A DNA stretch of 64,000 nucleotides from Anaerolineales bacterium (GCA_023382595.1 JAHDWB010000001.1:248001-312000), one strand, 5' to 3'. Positions 37,451 to 46,160 are shown, counted from the first letter of the stretch. The notes: generated from the letters alone by a model not told the origin. A program made the numbers and translations.

Positions 37451-37748
37451 GATAGAACTCCTCACCGTTGAGGATCTTTGCGCCAACGCTCTTGCATTGC
37501 GGGCAGGCGGTTTCTTTATCGCCGGGATGATATTTCAAAAAACACACCATGCACTGCTGTTCGGCTCGGACGGTGCGGACATGCAATTCCGCAGTCTCAT
37601 GCGAGGTGCCTTTTACAAGCATAAGCCACTGCTCCCGGAGTTGGAATTCGTCCAGCGGGACCAGTTCGCCCAGTACGATGTTTATTTTTTGCGCAGGAGC
37701 TTGTAAAACCTGTTTATGGATGGCGGTCAAGCGCGGGTGGATGGACAT
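37437..37748 (-). CDS. HypA-like zinc protein lacking the N-terminal nickel motif
   Basis: A 103-residue protein from ATG 37748 with the HypA pattern KINIVLGELVPLDEFQLREQ, LVKGTSHETAELHV and the zinc ribbon CMVCFLKYHPGDKETACPQC. In hydrogenase and urease nickel chaperones the protein begins MHE and uses His2 for nickel; here it begins MSIHPRLTAIHKQVL and has no MHE. No other hyp genes lie near. It may be a HypA homologue with another role. TATAAT lies 13 bases before the ATG. Confidence 0.75.
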   Translation of the reverse strand: MSIHPRLTAIHKQVLQAPAQKINIVLGELVPLDEFQLREQWLMLVKGTSHETAELHVRTVRAEQQCMVCFLKYHPGDKETACPQCKSVGAKILNGEEFYLELD

Positions 37749-37779
37749 GGGTTGTAAAGAGATTATAAAGTAACTTTGC

Positions 37780-37808
37780 TTGTCTGTATAAAAATATCGC
37801 ATTAAAAT
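37780..37808 (+). promoter_or_regulatory. Promoter of EAL gene, leaderless arrangement
   Basis: TTGTCT (37780-37785), 17 bases, TAAAAT (37803-37808), then 6 bases and the ATG of the EAL gene. Confidence 0.6.
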
Positions 37809-37814
37809 GCGCAC

Positions 37815-38573
37815 ATGAATTTTGAGTCAGGATACCAACCGCTCACCTGCGCGGAATGCGCCCTGGGTGCCGGTCTTGGGTTCGATTTCAGCATGGCGTT
37901 TCAGCCCATCGTGGACGTGAGCGACGGCTCCATTTTCTCCTACGAGGCGCTGGTGCGCGGACCAGCCAACGAACCAGCCCATTGGGTCATTTCACAGGTC
38001 AACGAAAATAACAGATATCGTTTCGATCAATCCTGCCGCGTGAAAGCCATCAAAACGGCTTCCGAACTCGGTATGGCGACCTTCCTCAACATTAATTTTT
38101 TTCCGAACGCTGTTTACCAGCCTGAAACCTGCATCCGCACCACCCTGCAAGCCGCAAATGATTACGGCTTCCCGGTCGAGAAGATCATCTTCGAGATCAC
38201 CGAGGGGGAGCAGGTTAGCGACCCCATTCATCTGGATGGCATCATCAAGGAGTACAAGTACCGCGGCTTTCTAACCGCCATAGACGATTTTGGCGCGGGG
38301 TACGCGGGGTTGAACCTGCTCTCAGAGTTCCAGCCCAATTTCGTCAAACTGGACATGGCGCTGACCCGCTCCATCCAAAAGGACAGGGTCCGCCGCGCCA
38401 TCGTCAAAAGCATCATCCAAGTCTGCCGCGAACTGGATATAGAGATCATTGCAGAGGGGATCGAAACGAAGGACGAACTCGCCGCACTACGCGACCAGGG
38501 CTTGACTCTGTTTCAGGGATATTTATTCGCCCGCCCGGCATTCGAGTCACTGCCGCAGGTTGAGTTCAATTAG
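37815..38573 (+). CDS. EAL-domain cyclic-di-GMP phosphodiesterase
   Basis: A 252-residue stand-alone EAL domain. Catalytic motifs appear intact: SYEALVRG (the EAL motif, Glu44), NINFFP, FEITEGE, AIDDFGAGYAGL, KLDMAL and AEGIET. It should hydrolyse c-di-GMP to pGpG in the cytoplasm. An N-terminal CAEC pair (Cys12, Cys15) could bind metal or sense redox. No GGDEF domain is attached. The window also holds three GEMM-type aptamers, so c-di-GMP signalling is likely active in this organism. Confidence 0.93.
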   Translation: MNFESGYQPLTCAECALGAGLGFDFSMAFQPIVDVSDGSIFSYEALVRGPANEPAHWVISQVNENNRYRFDQSCRVKAIKTASELGMATFLNINFFPNAVYQPETCIRTTLQAANDYGFPVEKIIFEITEGEQVSDPIHLDGIIKEYKYRGFLTAIDDFGAGYAGLNLLSEFQPNFVKLDMALTRSIQKDRVRRAIVKSIIQVCRELDIEIIAEGIETKDELAALRDQGLTLFQGYLFARPAFESLPQVEFN

Positions 38574-38602
38574 TTTTTTCTTTCCATCCCTAGAAAAGCC
38601 AT

Positions 38603-39046
38603 CCTCAGGCTGATCTATAAGCCGCATTCTGTCCAATGGATTTCTCCATCTGGGCAGTCATCTCTCTGGGCGATGCGTCTCCGCACCGCTCGGTGCAGCC
38701 TACCCGGGGCTGGTCCTTCCCACAGGAGGGAAGGACACGTAGGGAGACGAGCAGCCTCCCATCGTCCTCGGACGAAATCGCCCCTGCTTGGCCTTGCTCC
38801 CGGCGGGGGTTACCTGGCCACGCGCATTACTGCGCGCGCCGGTGGTCTCTTACACCACCTTTTCACCATCACCGCCTCACCCCAAAGGATGAAGACAGCT
38901 GTTTGTTTCTGTGGCCCTTATCCGGCAGGTTCACGCCTCTCGGCGGTTTCCCCGCCCCGGGTGCTATCCGACGCCGTGCTCTATAGGAGTGCGGACTTTC
39001 CTCGATCCCGACAACGCAGGACCGCGACTGCCCGACCAGCCTGAGG
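38603..39046 (-). ncRNA. rnpB: RNase P RNA (class A-like)
   Basis: The minus strand has the universal 5' signature GAGGAAAGUCCGCACUCC near 39003-38986 and the 3' signature CAGAAUGCGGCUUAUAGAUC near 38630-38611. The outer helix P1 is formed by CCUCAGGCUG at the 5' end (39046) and CAGCCUGAGG at the 3' end (38603). The length, 444 nt, is ordinary for bacteria. It forms the catalytic subunit that matures tRNA 5' ends. The ends are set from the P1 helix and the promoter. Confidence 0.95.
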
Positions 39047-39053
39047 TAAATTT

Positions 39054-39059
39054 ATCATA
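39054..39059 (-). promoter_or_regulatory. -10 box of rnpB
   Basis: TATGAT ends 7 bases before the deduced 5' end of RNase P RNA at 39046. Confidence 0.65.
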
Positions 39060-39093
39060 CACGCAGTTCATGGAGGCGTCAACGCTCCAGAGG

Positions 39094-39121
39094 TGGACAT
39101 TTATGGAAAAGACATTAAAAT
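39094..39121 (+). promoter_or_regulatory. Probable promoter of coaE-cdaA operon
   Basis: TGGACA (39094-39099), 16 bases, TAAAAT (39116-39121). A leader of about 45 nt would precede the coaE start. Confidence 0.5.
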
Positions 39122-39172
39122 AAGGATGCAGTCTCGATTCACGTCATATTCATTCTTAAAGAGGAAAACCTT

Positions 39173-40318
39173 TTGAGCAGTCTGCCCGGAAAATTCGTCA
39201 TCGGTCTGACCGGTAATATCGCCACAGGCAAGAGCGTGGTACGCCGCATGCTGGAGCATTTGGGTGCATACACCATCGACGCGGACGCCCTGACCCATCG
39301 GGCGTACGCCAAAGGCGCGCCCGGCTACCAGCCGGTCATTGACCGGTTCGGGAAATGGCTGGTCAAGAAGGATGGTGAGATCGACCGAAAAAAACTCGGC
39401 AACTTGGTGTTCAGCGACCCGGAAGCCATGAAGCAACTGGAAGCCATTGTCCATCCGCTTGTGCGTCAGGCGACGGAACTGCTTGCCAAACGGGCAACCC
39501 AGCCCGTGGTCGTGATCGAGGCGATCAAACTTCTGGACGGCGAACTGCGGAAGGTGTGCGATTCCATCTGGGTGGCAAATGCTCCGGAGGATATCCAGAT
39601 CGAAAGGTTGATGCGGAAGCGCGGCATGACCCGCGAGCAGGCTCTGGAACGTATCCGAGCGCAATCGCCCCAGAGTCAAAAGGTGGCGGTCGCCAATATT
39701 GTGATCACGAACACCGGTTCCTACGACAGCCTGTGGAAACAGGTCAGCGAGGCGTGGAAGGAGATCGTCCCCAGCGCAAAAGAACCGGAGACGCTCGTCG
39801 GCATCAAGAAACCTGTTGCGCCAAGCGGCGAGGTGACAGTGCAGCGCGGCAAGCCGAAACATTCCTCCGCCATTGCCGAGTTGATCACGCGCCTGAGCAA
39901 AGGCAAACGCAAGATGACCAAGTCGGATGTAATGGAAAGCTTCGGCGATAAAGCTTACATGCTCCTTCAAATGGATGAGCAGCTGGTCGGCATAGCGGGC
40001 TGGCAGGTGGAAAACCTGGTAACGCGCACGACCGATATTTATCTCGAAGAGACACTGGATGCGCCCAAAGCGCTTGGCACATTGGTAAAAGAAGTGGAAA
40101 AGGCATCCGGTGAATTGCAAAGCGAGGCATCCATTGTTTTTGTATTGGATGACCTTTCCGCCCAGGAAGCGATCTGGAAGCAACTGGGCTATGAGAAACG
40201 CACACCGGAAACCCTCGGCGTGCAAGCCTGGCAGGACGCCGCCAGTGAATCCGCTTCCGCGGGAAGCACGCTCTTCTTCAAACAACTGCGGACGGAACGT
40301 GTTCTGCGTCCCATATAG
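39173..40318 (+). CDS. coaE: Dephospho-CoA kinase fused to GNAT-like domain
   Basis: Residues 1 to about 200 are dephospho-CoA kinase: P-loop IGLTGNIATGKSVV, YTIDADALTHR, VVVIEAIKLL, the lid RLMRKRGMTREQALERI and VITNTGS. This phosphorylates the 3'-OH of dephospho-CoA, the last step of CoA synthesis. Residues about 225-381 are an added module with QLVGIAGWQVENLV and AIWKQLGYEKRTPETL, which looks like a GNAT acyltransferase fold. The start codon is TTG at 39173, with AGAGG 9 bases upstream. The kinase is certain; the activity of the C-terminal module is not known. cdaA follows 72 bases later. Confidence 0.9.
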   Translation: MSSLPGKFVIGLTGNIATGKSVVRRMLEHLGAYTIDADALTHRAYAKGAPGYQPVIDRFGKWLVKKDGEIDRKKLGNLVFSDPEAMKQLEAIVHPLVRQATELLAKRATQPVVVIEAIKLLDGELRKVCDSIWVANAPEDIQIERLMRKRGMTREQALERIRAQSPQSQKVAVANIVITNTGSYDSLWKQVSEAWKEIVPSAKEPETLVGIKKPVAPSGEVTVQRGKPKHSSAIAELITRLSKGKRKMTKSDVMESFGDKAYMLLQMDEQLVGIAGWQVENLVTRTTDIYLEETLDAPKALGTLVKEVEKASGELQSEASIVFVLDDLSAQEAIWKQLGYEKRTPETLGVQAWQDAASESASAGSTLFFKQLRTERVLRPI

Positions 40319-40390
40319 ATATCCGCGCCGGGCAACCGGGATTCTTCCAGCCCCGATGTCCGGCAGCTGATTTTCCCAACACCATTTACC

Positions 40391-41263
40391 GTGACCGAAT
40401 TCCTCAACAACATCTTCTTCATTTTTCAGCGCATCAGTTGGCTGAGCGTGTTCGACATCATGCTCGTCACGCTGATCTTCTTTGTCCTGTTGTATTCCCT
40501 GCGGGATACACAGGCAATGGCATTGTTGCGCGGGATGATCATGCTGGTGGTGGTATTGATCCTGTTGACCAGTTTGGTGGAACTGCCCGCTTTCTCCTGG
40601 TTTGCCCAAAACTCCCTGCCCGCCCTGCTGCTTGCCCTGCCTGTGATCTTCGCCCCGGAAATTCGCAGGACGCTGGAACGCATCGGTCGTGCCGGAACAT
40701 TGTGGACTCCCTCGGTCAAGTCAAACGGGTTTGTACTTGAAGAAACCATCCATGCCGTTGTGACCTCCACGGCGCGTTTGTCCGCACGGCAGCATGGAGC
40801 GCTGATCATCATGCAGCGGCTGGACAACCTCGATGAATACATTCAAAGCGGCGTGCAATTGAATGCAAAAGTAACGCCGGAACTGCTGCTTCAGATCTTT
40901 TACCCAAACACGCCCCTGCACGACGGCGGTGTAATCATCGTCAATTCCAAGGTTGTGGCGGCATCGTGCGTGCTCCCACTTTCTGCAAGCGGCATCCTTA
41001 ACCGCACGCCCGACCGCCAGATGGGCTTGCGCCACCGCGCCGCTTTGGGAACCTCAGAAGCCAGCGATGCCATCGCCATCGTCGTCTCGGAAGAAACTGG
41101 CGCGATCTCGATCGCTCACGCCGGGCGCATGTTGAGGAGGCTTGACCCCGATCGGCTGGAAAATATCCTAACCGCCTTCTTTCGCCCGAACGGCAGGGAG
41201 TACAGCCCCAATCTCTTTGAGAAACTTTTACCGGGTTTGTTCCGGGGAAAAGAAAACAAATAA
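40391..41263 (+). CDS. cdaA: Diadenylate cyclase CdaA
   Basis: A 290-residue membrane-bound DAC enzyme. Three N-terminal helices (about 18-100, with VFDIMLVTLIFFVLLYSLRD) precede the DisA_N domain with the catalytic motifs LHDGGVIIVN (DGA-type motif, here DGG) and GLRHRAALG (RHR). It makes cyclic di-AMP from two ATP, which controls osmotic balance and cell-wall homeostasis. The start is GTG at 40391. The stop overlaps the YbbR gene by one base (TAATG), the standard cdaA-cdaR pairing. Confidence 0.95.
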   Translation: MTEFLNNIFFIFQRISWLSVFDIMLVTLIFFVLLYSLRDTQAMALLRGMIMLVVVLILLTSLVELPAFSWFAQNSLPALLLALPVIFAPEIRRTLERIGRAGTLWTPSVKSNGFVLEETIHAVVTSTARLSARQHGALIIMQRLDNLDEYIQSGVQLNAKVTPELLLQIFYPNTPLHDGGVIIVNSKVVAASCVLPLSASGILNRTPDRQMGLRHRAALGTSEASDAIAIVVSEETGAISIAHAGRMLRRLDPDRLENILTAFFRPNGREYSPNLFEKLLPGLFRGKENK

Positions 41264-42540
41264 TGTTCCGTTGGATCGCCGCAAATTACCGTACATTCCT
41301 GTGGGCGTTCGCGCTCGCAGTTGCTGTTTGGATCTCCGCCGTCACATCCGCAGACCCGGATGAGACGCGCACCCTGCCTGCTCCCGTACCTGTTCAAGTC
41401 ATTGGACAAGCCTCCAACCTCGTCCTGAGCAGTGACATCCCGCGCACCGTGGAAGTGACGCTGCGCGCGCCTCGCTCCGTCTGGAGTTTGATCGAAGCGG
41501 ACCCGCAGCTTGTCCGCGCCATTTTGGACCTCTCCGCCATGAGTGACGGCGAGCATGCGGTCGAGTTACAGATCCAGGTCGATCCGCGTCCCGTGCAGAT
41601 CGTATCGGTCTCGCCGCGCACAGTCACATTCACACTGGAGAACCTGACCACCAAATCGCTGGAAGTGGATCTGAGCATCTCCGGGGAAGCCGCCATTGGC
41701 TATCAGGTGGGAGATCCCGTTCAGGAGCCGGTGGAAGTCGTCATCGCCGGCGCCCAGTCCCAGGTCGAGAAAGTGGAGCGTGCGCGCGTCTCCATAGATT
41801 TGAACGGAATCCGTGAAAATTTCGATCAGACCCTGCCTGTGGAAGTCCTCGATGATCGAGGGCAAAAGGTTGAAGGTGTGACCGTTTCCCCCGAAAGTTT
41901 GCATATATTTTTGCCGGTTGTTCAGCAGGGCGGATACCGCGATGTGGCGGTCAAGGTTGTGACGTTCGGTCGCGTGGCAAGCGGCTATCGTTTAACCGAC
42001 CTGTCTGTTTTTCCGCCCGTAGTAACCGTGTTCTCCACAGACCCGCAGCTTGTAAGTACCCTGCCCGGCGTGGTGGAAACCGAACCGCTGGATCTGCAAA
42101 ACGCTCAGAACGACATCACGATTCGGCTTGCATTGAATCTTCCGGAAGGCATCTCGGTCATCGGCGAACAGACGGTATTGGTACAGGCTGGCGTCTCCCC
42201 GATCGAAAGTAGTGTTACACTGGCTGGAGAACGAATCGAGATCATCGGGCTGGCAAACGGACTGACAGCACAAGTTTCCCCCACCAGTGTGGATGTAATT
42301 CTTTCCGGACCCTTATCCCTGCTGGATACGCTCACTCGTCAAAGCGTACGCGCAACGGTTGATCTGACCGGCTTGGGTGTGGGCACATACCAGATCGCAC
42401 CCCGAGTGGAGATCCTGATCGCGAATATCGTGGTTGAATCGATCCTGCCGAACACCCTTGAAGTGGTCATTACCCCCATCGGCACAGTCACTCCTACTCC
42501 TACGCCGACGCCCACACCGACTCCAACTCCGAGACCCTAG
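41263..42540 (+). CDS. YbbR-domain protein (CdaR-like)
   Basis: A 425-residue protein with an N-terminal membrane anchor (FLWAFALAVAVWISAV) and four YbbR-like beta domains outside (about 40-120, 125-215, 220-310, 315-410); repeats include VSPRTVTF, VSPESLHIF and VSPTSVDVIL. In other bacteria CdaR binds and regulates CdaA, and the gene order here is the same. The C-terminus is a threonine-proline dipeptide tail of about eight units, encoded by an ACNCCN microsatellite near 42488-42532 that could vary in length. Confidence 0.85.
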   Translation: MFRWIAANYRTFLWAFALAVAVWISAVTSADPDETRTLPAPVPVQVIGQASNLVLSSDIPRTVEVTLRAPRSVWSLIEADPQLVRAILDLSAMSDGEHAVELQIQVDPRPVQIVSVSPRTVTFTLENLTTKSLEVDLSISGEAAIGYQVGDPVQEPVEVVIAGAQSQVEKVERARVSIDLNGIRENFDQTLPVEVLDDRGQKVEGVTVSPESLHIFLPVVQQGGYRDVAVKVVTFGRVASGYRLTDLSVFPPVVTVFSTDPQLVSTLPGVVETEPLDLQNAQNDITIRLALNLPEGISVIGEQTVLVQAGVSPIESSVTLAGERIEIIGLANGLTAQVSPTSVDVILSGPLSLLDTLTRQSVRATVDLTGLGVGTYQIAPRVEILIANIVVESILPNTLEVVITPIGTVTPTPTPTPTPTPTPRP

Positions 42541-42565
42541 AATTATTGGAAAGCAAACAAATTTC

Positions 42566-43933
42566 ATGAAACCCATTGTTGCCCTTGTAGGCAGACCGAA
42601 CGTTGGCAAATCCACGCTCTTCAACCGTCTGGTTGGCGAACGCCTTGCCATTGTGGATGAAACCCCCGGCACCACCCGTGATCGTCTCTTCGGCGATGCG
42701 GAATGGATCGGGCGCGAGTTCACTGTAGTGGACACCGGCGGAATCGACCCCTCGCACGGCGGTCGGACTCCGCTCTCAATTGGTTCTGCCGATTTTATCG
42801 ATGACATCCGCCGACAGGCTCAAGCCGCCATTCAGGAAGCGGATGCAATCCTCTTCGTCAATGACGGCGAAACCGGCGTGACCGAACCTGACCGCGAAGT
42901 GGCAAGCATCCTGCGCCGCATGCAGAAAAAACAACCGGACGGATCCTTCCTGCCGCCGATCTTCGTTGTGGTCAACAAATGCGAATCGCAGGCGCGGCGC
43001 GACCAGGCTGCCGAATTCTACGAACTCGGCTTGGGCGATCCATATCCCATCTCCGCCATTCACGGCACAGACACAGGCGATCTGCTCGATGCGCTGGTTG
43101 CCTCCTTCCCGGAACAAACAGATGAAGAGGAAGACGAAAACATCAAGATCGCGATTGTCGGCAAACCGAATGCAGGCAAGTCCAGCCTGCTCAACCGGCT
43201 GGTCGGCGAGGAGCGGGTCATCGTCAGTCCCATTGCAGGGACGACGCGCGATGCGATCGACACGACCATGGAATTCAACGGGCTGCCGATCACGCTGATC
43301 GATACAGCGGGCATGCGTCGGCGCGGAAAGATCGAAAAAGGCGTGGAGGAGTACAGCGTCATCCGCGCCTTCAAAGCCATCGAACGCTGCGATGTCGCGC
43401 TGTTGATGATCGATGCCACCACCGGCATCACCGCACAGGATGCGCACATTGCAGGCTTCGTCAAAGATCAGTGGAAGTCGTGCGTGGTGCTGGTCAACAA
43501 ATGGGACGCCATCGAAAAAGACAATTTCACGATGGACGCCTACACGGAAAAGATTCTCAACGACCTGAATTTTGTGTCGTATGTGCCGATCCTGTACATC
43601 TCCGCGAAAACCGGTCAGCGCGTGGAACAGGTTCTGCCGCTCGCGCTGCGCGTGCAGGAGGAACGCCTTGCGCGCCTGACGACATCCACCATCAATGAGA
43701 TCATCCACAAGGCGCAGGATGCCCATCCCCACCCATCTCACGCGGGACGCGCCCTCAAAATGTACTATGGCACACAGGTGCGCAGTGATCCGCCGACGTT
43801 CATGATCTACGTCAATGAACCGTCCCTGATGCACTTCACCTATCTGCGCTATCTCGAAAACCAGATCCGCAAGGAATATAGTTTCATCGGAACTCCCATC
43901 CGCATCGTGACCAAAGGCAGAAGAGAAGAATAA
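42566..43933 (+). CDS. der: Ribosome biogenesis GTPase Der (EngA)
   Basis: A 455-residue protein with two GTPase domains and a C-terminal KH-like domain. Domain 1: GRPNVGKSTLFNRL, TTRDR, DTGG, NKCE. Domain 2: GKPNAGKSSLLNRL, TTRDAID, DTAGMRR, NKWD. The KH-like end includes GTQVRSDPPTFMIYVNEP. It assists late assembly of the 50S subunit. The ATG at 42566 is chosen since family homology begins MKPIVALVGRPN; the frame is open further upstream inside the YbbR gene. It has 25 bases between it and that gene. Confidence 0.97.
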   Translation: MKPIVALVGRPNVGKSTLFNRLVGERLAIVDETPGTTRDRLFGDAEWIGREFTVVDTGGIDPSHGGRTPLSIGSADFIDDIRRQAQAAIQEADAILFVNDGETGVTEPDREVASILRRMQKKQPDGSFLPPIFVVVNKCESQARRDQAAEFYELGLGDPYPISAIHGTDTGDLLDALVASFPEQTDEEEDENIKIAIVGKPNAGKSSLLNRLVGEERVIVSPIAGTTRDAIDTTMEFNGLPITLIDTAGMRRRGKIEKGVEEYSVIRAFKAIERCDVALLMIDATTGITAQDAHIAGFVKDQWKSCVVLVNKWDAIEKDNFTMDAYTEKILNDLNFVSYVPILYISAKTGQRVEQVLPLALRVQEERLARLTTSTINEIIHKAQDAHPHPSHAGRALKMYYGTQVRSDPPTFMIYVNEPSLMHFTYLRYLENQIRKEYSFIGTPIRIVTKGRREE

Positions 43934-43959
43934 AGCGCGGATGTGCTGGAGAAAGTTCC

Positions 43960-44343
43960 ATGCACAATATACACATGCGTCCAAAATCCCTTATCATCGG
44001 CGATGTCGTCGTTCTCGCCATCCTCACCATCATCGGATTCGCAACCCACGGCGAGACAGGCGTTTCCTATCTCCCGCGCATGGCAGCATCCTTCGTTCCC
44101 CTTCTATTCGGATGGTTCGTACTGGCTCCCTGGTTCGGGTTATTCGATAGAGAGACCATTTCAGATCCAAAAAACCTTTGGCGCATTCCGCTCCTTTTTC
44201 TCTTCGCAGCACCGCTGGCAGCGCTTCTGCGCTCCGTCATGCTGGCAACTCCGGTCATTCCGATCTTCGTGCTTGTTCTTGGAAGCACCAACGCGCTCGG
44301 CATGATGATCTGGCGCTGGATATACAACCGCATTGCAAAATAA
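43960..44343 (+). CDS. DUF3054 family membrane protein
   Basis: A 127-residue protein with four hydrophobic helices: SLIIGDVVVLAILTIIGFAT, AASFVPLLFGWFVLAPWFGL, WRIPLLFLFAAPLAALLRSV and VIPIFVLVLGSTNALGMMIW. The pattern GD...A(T)HG near the start and P.....GW..(A)P.....W are typical of DUF3054. Function unknown. GGAG lies 8 bases before the ATG at 43960. Confidence 0.8.
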   Translation: MHNIHMRPKSLIIGDVVVLAILTIIGFATHGETGVSYLPRMAASFVPLLFGWFVLAPWFGLFDRETISDPKNLWRIPLLFLFAAPLAALLRSVMLATPVIPIFVLVLGSTNALGMMIWRWIYNRIAK

Positions 44344-44362
44344 TCCGTTTCAAATAAAGCGG

Positions 44363-44368
44363 TAAAAT
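44363..44368 (+). promoter_or_regulatory. -10 box of sigma factor gene, leaderless arrangement
   Basis: TAAAAT is followed by AAACGC and the ATG of the sigma factor, a 6-base gap. No ribosome-binding site is present. Confidence 0.5.
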
Positions 44369-44374
44369 AAACGC

Positions 44375-44983
44375 ATGGACGAAACCGCACTCATTCAATC
44401 CGCGCAGAAGGGCGACCTCGACGCGTTCAACACGCTCATCCTGCACTATCAGGATGTGGTCTTCAACACCGCCTTGCGCATCCTTGGCGACGAAGATCAG
44501 GCGGAAGATGCCGCACAAGAAGCCTTCATCTCCGCCTTTCGCAGCATCACATCCTTCCGCGGCGGCTCCTTCAAGGCGTGGATCATGCGCACCGTCACCA
44601 ATGCCTGCTACGACGAACTCCGCCGTCAGAAGCGGCGTCCCACCACCCCGCTCGAACCGGAAACCAACGACGGCGAAGAGATCGATTCGCCAAAGTGGCT
44701 GGCAGATCCGAACATGACTCCCGACCAGCAGGCTGAAGCCGACGAACTCGAACATGCCATCCAGCACTGCCTCGACGCCCTCCCCGCCGAATTCCGCAGT
44801 GTGGTCGTACTAGCCGACATCCAAGGCATGGATTACAGCGAAGTCGCTGCCGCATCGCGCGTTCCGCTCGGCACCATCAAAAGCCGTCTGGCGCGCGCGC
44901 GATTAAGATTACGTGAGTGTTTGCGTTCATTCGAGGAACTTTTGCCCGCTTCATTTCGTCTAGAAGGGGAAAGTGCCCTATGA
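44375..44983 (+). CDS. ECF-type RNA polymerase sigma factor (SigW/RpoE-like)
   Basis: A 202-residue sigma factor. Region 2 is ALRILGDEDQAEDAAQEAFI with SFRGGSFKAWIMRTVTNACY for -10 recognition; region 4 is LPAEFRSVVVLADIQGMDYS with the helix-turn-helix VPLGTIKSRLARARLRLRE. It directs polymerase to a stress or envelope regulon that cannot be identified here. The stop overlaps the anti-sigma start (ATGA). Confidence 0.95.
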   Translation: MDETALIQSAQKGDLDAFNTLILHYQDVVFNTALRILGDEDQAEDAAQEAFISAFRSITSFRGGSFKAWIMRTVTNACYDELRRQKRRPTTPLEPETNDGEEIDSPKWLADPNMTPDQQAEADELEHAIQHCLDALPAEFRSVVVLADIQGMDYSEVAAASRVPLGTIKSRLARARLRLRECLRSFEELLPASFRLEGESAL

Positions 44984-45666
44984 AAAATTTCCGCGAAATC
45001 GAACACCTCTCCTCATATCTGGATGGACAGCTCAGCGAATCCGAATCCAAGCGACTGGAAACCCGCCTCGCATCGGACGCTGAGCTTGTCTCTGTTTTAA
45101 ATGACCTTCGCGCCGCCCGAGGCATTCTCCGTAAACTTCCCAAACGAAAAGCGCCGCGTAATTTCACACTTACCCGTCAAATGGTGGGACTCAAACCGCC
45201 GCTGCCCAGAACATATCCCATATTCAGATTTGCAACAGTATTCGCCAGCCTGATGCTGTTGCTCTCGCTGACCGTTAACGCCATGTCGCCGTACGTGAGT
45301 TTTGGCGCGCCGACGTTCGGAGCCTACGGCTTCGGCGGGGGTGGTTCTGCCGCAGCAGAAGAGATGGCAGCCGGCGGCGGGTGTGAAGGTCCATGCCCGG
45401 AACCTGCTGCTGAAGCCGCACCGATGTTGGAAATGCCATCGTCAGAGGCGCAGGAAGATGCCGCGCGTGAAGAAGAACCGTCCATGGATACGATGCAGGC
45501 GCCCAAGGAATTGGTCGAACCGGAGTCCGGGTTGCAGGACCAACCTTCAGCGCAGAGCGAAGCGCCCTTTTCCATCGCATGGCAGATCGGATTACTTGCC
45601 ATTGCCATCCTGGGCGGAGCGCTGATGTGGTTCACGCATCGAGCCGCCATTCGGAAGTGGCAATAA
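44980..45666 (+). CDS. Membrane-bound anti-sigma factor
   Basis: A 228-residue protein coupled to the sigma gene. The cytoplasmic part REIEHLSSYLDGQLSESESK is the N-terminal helix bundle of anti-sigma factors, but the zinc motif HxxxCxxC is absent. A membrane helix (FATVFASLMLLLSLTVNAM, about 80-100) is followed by an outside region rich in Gly, Ala, Glu and Pro with a CEGPC pair, and then a second helix (WQIGLLAIAILGGALMWF) near the C-terminus. It likely holds the sigma factor at the membrane until a signal arrives. Confidence 0.85.
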   Translation: MKNFREIEHLSSYLDGQLSESESKRLETRLASDAELVSVLNDLRAARGILRKLPKRKAPRNFTLTRQMVGLKPPLPRTYPIFRFATVFASLMLLLSLTVNAMSPYVSFGAPTFGAYGFGGGGSAAAEEMAAGGGCEGPCPEPAAEAAPMLEMPSSEAQEDAAREEEPSMDTMQAPKELVEPESGLQDQPSAQSEAPFSIAWQIGLLAIAILGGALMWFTHRAAIRKWQ

Positions 45667-45671
45667 TTTCG

Positions 45672-46160
45672 ATGGCAAATGACAGTTCGATAAAATTTTG
45701 TCCGCAATGCGGAGCACAGGTGAGGCATGAGGAACGTTTCGGCATGGTGCGCCCTGTCTGTCCGCAATGCAGATGGATCCATTTTCAAGACCCGAAAGTA
45801 GCAGCGGCTGTCCTGATCGAACAGGGGAGCCGCGTCCTGCTTGTAAGGCGTGTTAATGAGCCGTTCCGCGGCATGTGGACGCTGCCCGCCGGTTTCGTGA
45901 ACGGAGGCGAGGATCCCGCCGAGGCGGCGGAACGGGAATGTTTGGAAGAAACAGGTTTGAGCGTGCGGGTGAAGCGAGTTCTGGATGTCGTCCCCGGGCG
46001 CGAACACAAGCGCGGCGCGGATTTCATCATCGTCTATCTGGCAGAGATCATCGGCGGCGAGATGTTCCCAGCCGACGATGCCGATGCAGTTGAATGGTTC
46101 GAGCGAAGTAACCTGCCGCCTTTGGCGTTTCGAGCGACCCAACAGGTTTTGTTAAAATAA
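45672..46160 (+). CDS. NUDIX hydrolase with zinc ribbon (NudC-like)
   Basis: A 162-residue protein from ATG 45672. The N-terminal zinc ribbon has FCPQCG and VCPQCR; the Nudix box is GGEDPAEAAERECLEETGL preceded by WTLPAGFVN, and all catalytic Glu residues are present. Such enzymes cleave nucleoside diphosphates linked to another moiety, for example ADP-ribose or NADH. The specific NADH motif of NudC was not seen, so a general Nudix call is safer. Confidence 0.92.
   Translation: MANDSSIKFCPQCGAQVRHEERFGMVRPVCPQCRWIHFQDPKVAAAVLIEQGSRVLLVRRVNEPFRGMWTLPAGFVNGGEDPAEAAERECLEETGLSVRVKRVLDVVPGREHKRGADFIIVYLAEIIGGEMFPADDADAVEWFERSNLPPLAFRATQQVLLK

Noticed and set aside
39101-40609. A long minus-strand open frame of about 500 codons opposite coaE
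   Set aside because: It lies antisense to a clear dephospho-CoA kinase, is rich in His, Gln, Leu and Arg as expected for a mirrored frame, and shows no domain; treated as a shadow.
42776-43984. A 402-codon minus-strand frame opposite der
   Set aside because: Antisense to the two GTPase domains of Der, with composition typical of a mirrored high-GC frame and no start signals.
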